Source: Pigoraptor vietnamica
Taxonomy: Eukaryota > Opisthokonta > Filasterea
Direction of reading: 5' to 3'
DNA length: 11,262 nucleotides
NCBI GenBank assembly: GCA_943704525.1
Contig: CALSCQ010002352.1
Location: 1 to 11,262, forward strand
In this document: positions 8,801 to 11,262 of the stretch, one piece after another
Position numbering within the stretch: the first letter of the stretch is position 1
Layout of the letters: each line of letters starts with the position of its first letter
The notes under the pieces: model-generated
The model's input: only the letters and a program-made list of their open reading frames with translations
Databases searched by the model: none
Told to the model about the DNA's origin: nothing
Translations under genes and position numbers: made by a program

Positions 8801-9243
8801 GCTGACGACGTGTGGTCCGTGCAGGCTGAAATTGCGCAGACGAAGGAAGAGCTTATGCGCACCACCAAGGAAAACACGAAGCTGCTCGAGCGCCTGGCCG
8901 ATCTCACGGAAGACCGACACAAGCTGGAGGAGGCCCTCAACGCCACCGAAAAGGCGCTGGTGTGTGCTCGCTCTGCATGGGTCGACCATTTCTCTCGCAG
9001 CCTGTGTGCGCCTCCTTTGCCACTCCACGACTTTGCGACTGACTGGGCGTTTCTTTACAGGGCGGCGAGTACTCTGGGCCAAGCGCGGCGGAGGTCAAGG
9101 AACGCGAGCGGCTCAAGCAGCTCGTGGAGATGCAACTTCGCGAAATCGAAGTGCTCCGAAGCGAAATTGCCATTCTCAGCCGCAAGGACGGCCAGCTGTT
9201 CCCGACGGTCCGGGCGACCGCTCCAGCGCCTGTGGATCAGTGA
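2894..9243 (+). CDS. CFAP44: CFAP44 (WDR52), cilia- and flagella-associated protein 44
   Basis: Exons: 2894-3793, 3950-8065, 8189-8452, 8559-8726, 8825-8959 and 9061-9243 (TGA). Introns are 156, 123, 106, 98 and 101 bp; every junction is phase 0, giving 1921 residues, close to the length of vertebrate CFAP44. The start is ACCATGG with an in-frame TGA two codons upstream. Residues 1-220 are acidic and Ala/Pro-rich. From 221 it follows the family closely: SFGYECRKRSNL, TSSGRGIGALA joined across intron 1 to VHPTRQFFAVAEKG, then KAFSQDVFRVSFSP, FTGLKLQG and [20 protein letters not shown]. WD40 repeats span about 245-960, with an acidic Glu/Gly/Ala insert at 781-837. Coiled coils follow (about 997-1125, 1413-1575 and 1610-1880), interrupted by a Gly-rich linker at 1350-1411 and an acidic block at 1575-1611 just before CPPGCD. 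In other flagellates CFAP44 pairs with CFAP43 in the tether/tether-head that anchors inner dynein arm f (I1) to the doublet microtubule; loss in humans causes abnormal sperm flagella. Confidence 0.97.
7115..7141 (+). repeat. (GGC)9 trinucleotide run encoding poly-glycine in CFAP44
   Basis: Nine uninterrupted in-frame GGC codons follow two FGG units (FGGFGGFGG and onward) and open a Gly/Ala/Gln-rich linker of about 60 residues between coiled-coil segments. The identical codons point to replication slippage, so the length may vary between strains. Confidence 0.9.
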
Positions 9244-9758
9244 AGCTGTGTGGTTATGCGTGCGCGTGCGTTTTGTGTCATGTTTTGTCTCGGTCAAAAG
9301 TTTCATTCGCGTGTGCCGCAGGAGCCTGCGTGTGCGTTCGCGGTGTATGTGACGCAGCTGTATAAAACAAATTACACTTATGTACGGATCACGTCCCATA
9401 TCAGTCGGCTGGCATGTGTAGAAGACAACTGGATACAGTTCGTTGACTGCTTTCGTTGAGTACATATAAAACATGGACGGCTCCGTCATCGAGTGCGCTA
9501 TTAGCGTCGCGCGATTCTTCACATTTGGATCCAACTCTTCCTCCCTGCCTTTCGACCAGAGTCCGCTGTTACAGTGCATTTGTTCCTGTCGACTTCTGAC
9601 CAACCAGCGCTCACTGGCACATTGATACTCCTCAGTGTGCCAGCAGAGTGACGCGTACAGAGCTCGACTAGACACATCCAGATTGAATCAAGTGCCACAA
9701 ACTCAATGCACGTCACAGGTTCAGGCATGATGGCGAAAATTTAAAACACCGGGCGCAT
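9244..9758. other. convergent intergenic region between CFAP44 and METTL2
   Basis: The two genes end towards each other, so this 515 bp should hold both 3' UTRs. No convincing coding exon was found. On the plus strand TATAAA hexamers at 9361-9366 and 9465-9470 are possible weak poly(A) signals for CFAP44. No clear AATAAA or ATTAAA was seen on the minus strand for METTL2. A perfect 8-bp stem (CTGGCACA 9614-9621, TGTGCCAG 9636-9643) with a 14-base loop lies within the part expected to be METTL2 3' UTR. Confidence 0.5.
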
Positions 9759-11051
9759 TTATGCCGTTTTCAATACATCGCCCTCCCCTTTCGAGTTCCC
9801 ACTTTGACTCGCAGAGCCCGAACTATTGTCCGCGGTGCCTTCCGTCGACGGCGCATTTCCGCCGGGCTTACGGTAGCGGCACTGCATCCACACGCGGTGC
9901 ATTGTGATTTGACGACCGCGGTTGACGAGAAGGCGACGGTCGGCCATGTTCACTTCCTTGGTGAGACCGGCGCCCGCAAGCAGGCGATCCAGTTCCTCTG
10001 CAAAGCGCGCGTTCGTCGAATCAAATGAGATTCAAAGTTGGCCAGGCTGTTGGACACAAAAAAAAAAAAAAGAAAAAAGAGAGAACTGCTGACACCATAC
10101 CGCCAGAGAAGAAGTAGGCCCGAGTGCCGTCGCCGCGAACATAAAAGTTGTCCTTGATCATGCGGCCCGCCTTAAAGCGCAGCTGCGCCAAGTCGTGCCG
10201 GCCATAGTCGCGCAGCAGAAGCACGCCACCGGGGCGAAGCAGCTGCGCCCCACGTGATATGGGGATCAGCGATTACATCCACCGACCTTGGCGTTTAAAT
10301 GACGCATGCACCAAAACAAGACTCACGAGACGCCGCACGTCGCGTATATACTCACGCGTGCGAGGCGGTCGATGACGGCGGGCATTCGGTCGGGGTCGAT
10401 GGCCGACAGCACGAATATCATCACAATGCAATCGAGCGACGCCTCGTCAATTGGCATCGGGTCCTTTGTCACGTCGCACACAAACGCATGACACCGCCGC
10501 GAGTCGTAGAGCGGATTCGCCTAAGGGGCGTCATGCACAGAGTTGCACAAGAATTTACAACAAGCCGACAGCACGACCCAAGCACCAGTGAAGGAGAGCA
10601 AAACGGGACACTTTAAACGCTGCCCACCTTAAGCAAGTCAATGGCCGTGTTGGCAAAGTCGCACGCATAGACAAACAAATTTTCGCTCTTATTCGTCTGG
10701 AGAATGGGAAACACCGTATTGCCGACACCGCAGCCGACCTCCAGCAGCCGGAATGGACGCTGCTCGGTGGTGCCTTCTTGCGTGCTCTGCAGTGGCCGCC
10801 AGTGAGCGTATCGCCGACAGAATTCTAAAGTGCACAATAGTGCACACACAACATTGACCATGCGCACACACCAAAAAAAAGAGGCAAGAATCACACACAA
10901 CGGCACATTAATCAAATTGCAGCAATGCATACCGCGTCGCCAAACAGTTCGGGAAATTCGGTGAAGAGCCAATTGCGGTCTTTGAAGAAGCGGTTTTCGT
11001 GGTGGCTGTAGAACTTGTCCCACATTTGCCCAGCCTCCGCCTCGTATTTCT
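9759..11051 (-). CDS. METTL2: METTL2-type tRNA N3-methylcytidine (m3C32) methyltransferase, 3' five exons (5' end outside window)
   Basis: Exons on the minus strand: 11051..10933, 10786..10628, 10520..10356, 10242..10101 and 9997..9759 (TAA). Introns are 146, 107, 113 and 103 bp; phases (1 at the incoming junction, then 0, 0, 0, 1) all agree, giving about 273 visible residues. The N-terminal part [19 protein letters not shown] is a METTL2/METTL8 hallmark. [16 protein letters not shown] is the S-adenosylmethionine-binding loop, followed by [62 protein letters not shown] and [20 protein letters not shown]. The family methylates C32 in the anticodon loop of certain tRNAs (Thr and Arg in humans). 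GG after P and the RRLLVNRG stretch argue for METTL2/8 rather than METTL6. Between FPEL and LLEVGCG it is much shorter than the human protein, and it adds a Ser/Gly/Asn-rich tail of about 34 residues after RYRKP. The missing 5' exon or exons lie beyond the microsatellite. Confidence 0.95.
10058..10080. repeat. A14 homopolymer plus A-rich tract (sense-strand polypyrimidine tract in the last METTL2 intron)
   Basis: Fourteen A at 10058-10071, then G, six A and GA. On the gene's sense strand this is the longest pyrimidine tract in any intron here. It stands directly before a cryptic acceptor (ACAG at 10050..10047), about 50 bases ahead of the acceptor that restores the METTL2 frame. Confidence 0.85.
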
Positions 11052-11139
11052 CTGCGCACAAACTGCCAGGTCAGTCGCAGTCACTTGCAAACAATGACAA
11101 AATTCACATGAAAGAGTATGCAATACATGCAGCAGCACG

Positions 11140-11262
<123 letters not shown>

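Noticed and set aside
10299-10616. 105-codon plus-strand open frame opposite METTL2
   Set aside because: Antisense to METTL2 exon 3, which is clearly conserved on the minus strand.
9759-11051. METTL6 identity for the methyltransferase
   Set aside because: [22 protein letters not shown] and [17 protein letters not shown] follow METTL2/METTL8; METTL6 differs at these places.

Overview
The window is nuclear DNA from a GC-rich, intron-bearing eukaryote that builds a motile flagellum, most likely a unicellular flagellate. Genes are broken by spliceosomal introns of roughly 75-270 bases. Two genes can be named with confidence from conserved sequence: CFAP44, an axonemal protein, and METTL2, a tRNA m3C methyltransferase. 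Alternating GT/GC tracts are common in introns and the 5' leader. The METTL2 sequence looks closer to animal METTL2 than to the fungal enzyme as I remember it, which would fit a choanoflagellate, apusomonad or similar protist. The species cannot be fixed from sequence alone.

Layout from left to right. Positions 1-513 (minus strand) hold the 5' part of a gene whose protein starts with a carbohydrate-binding (CBM48/AMPK-beta-like) module; the rest lies outside the window. Positions 514-1056 are non-coding, combining the 3' flank of the next gene with the upstream region of the first. Positions 1057-2268 (minus) hold a four-exon gene for a 254-residue protein that I do not recognise; its second intron carries a degenerate 36-bp minisatellite. 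Positions 2269-2893 are a 625-bp divergent intergenic region, probably a shared promoter, with a 14-bp perfect E-box palindrome, an X-box-like site and a repeated 14-mer. Positions 2894-9243 (plus) hold a complete six-exon CFAP44 of 1921 residues, dominated by one 4.1-kb exon. Positions 9244-9758 are a convergent intergenic region. Positions 9759-11051 (minus) hold the last five exons of METTL2; its 5' end is lost to the right, inside an intron ending in a long TG/CA microsatellite.

There is no operon logic here, and most neighbours look functionally unrelated. The one pairing of note is head-to-head: CFAP44 and the unknown 254-residue gene share a single intergenic region with a possible ciliary (RFX-type) site, which makes the unknown gene a weak candidate for co-expression with flagellar genes. 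No mobile element, CRISPR array, rRNA or tRNA gene was seen.
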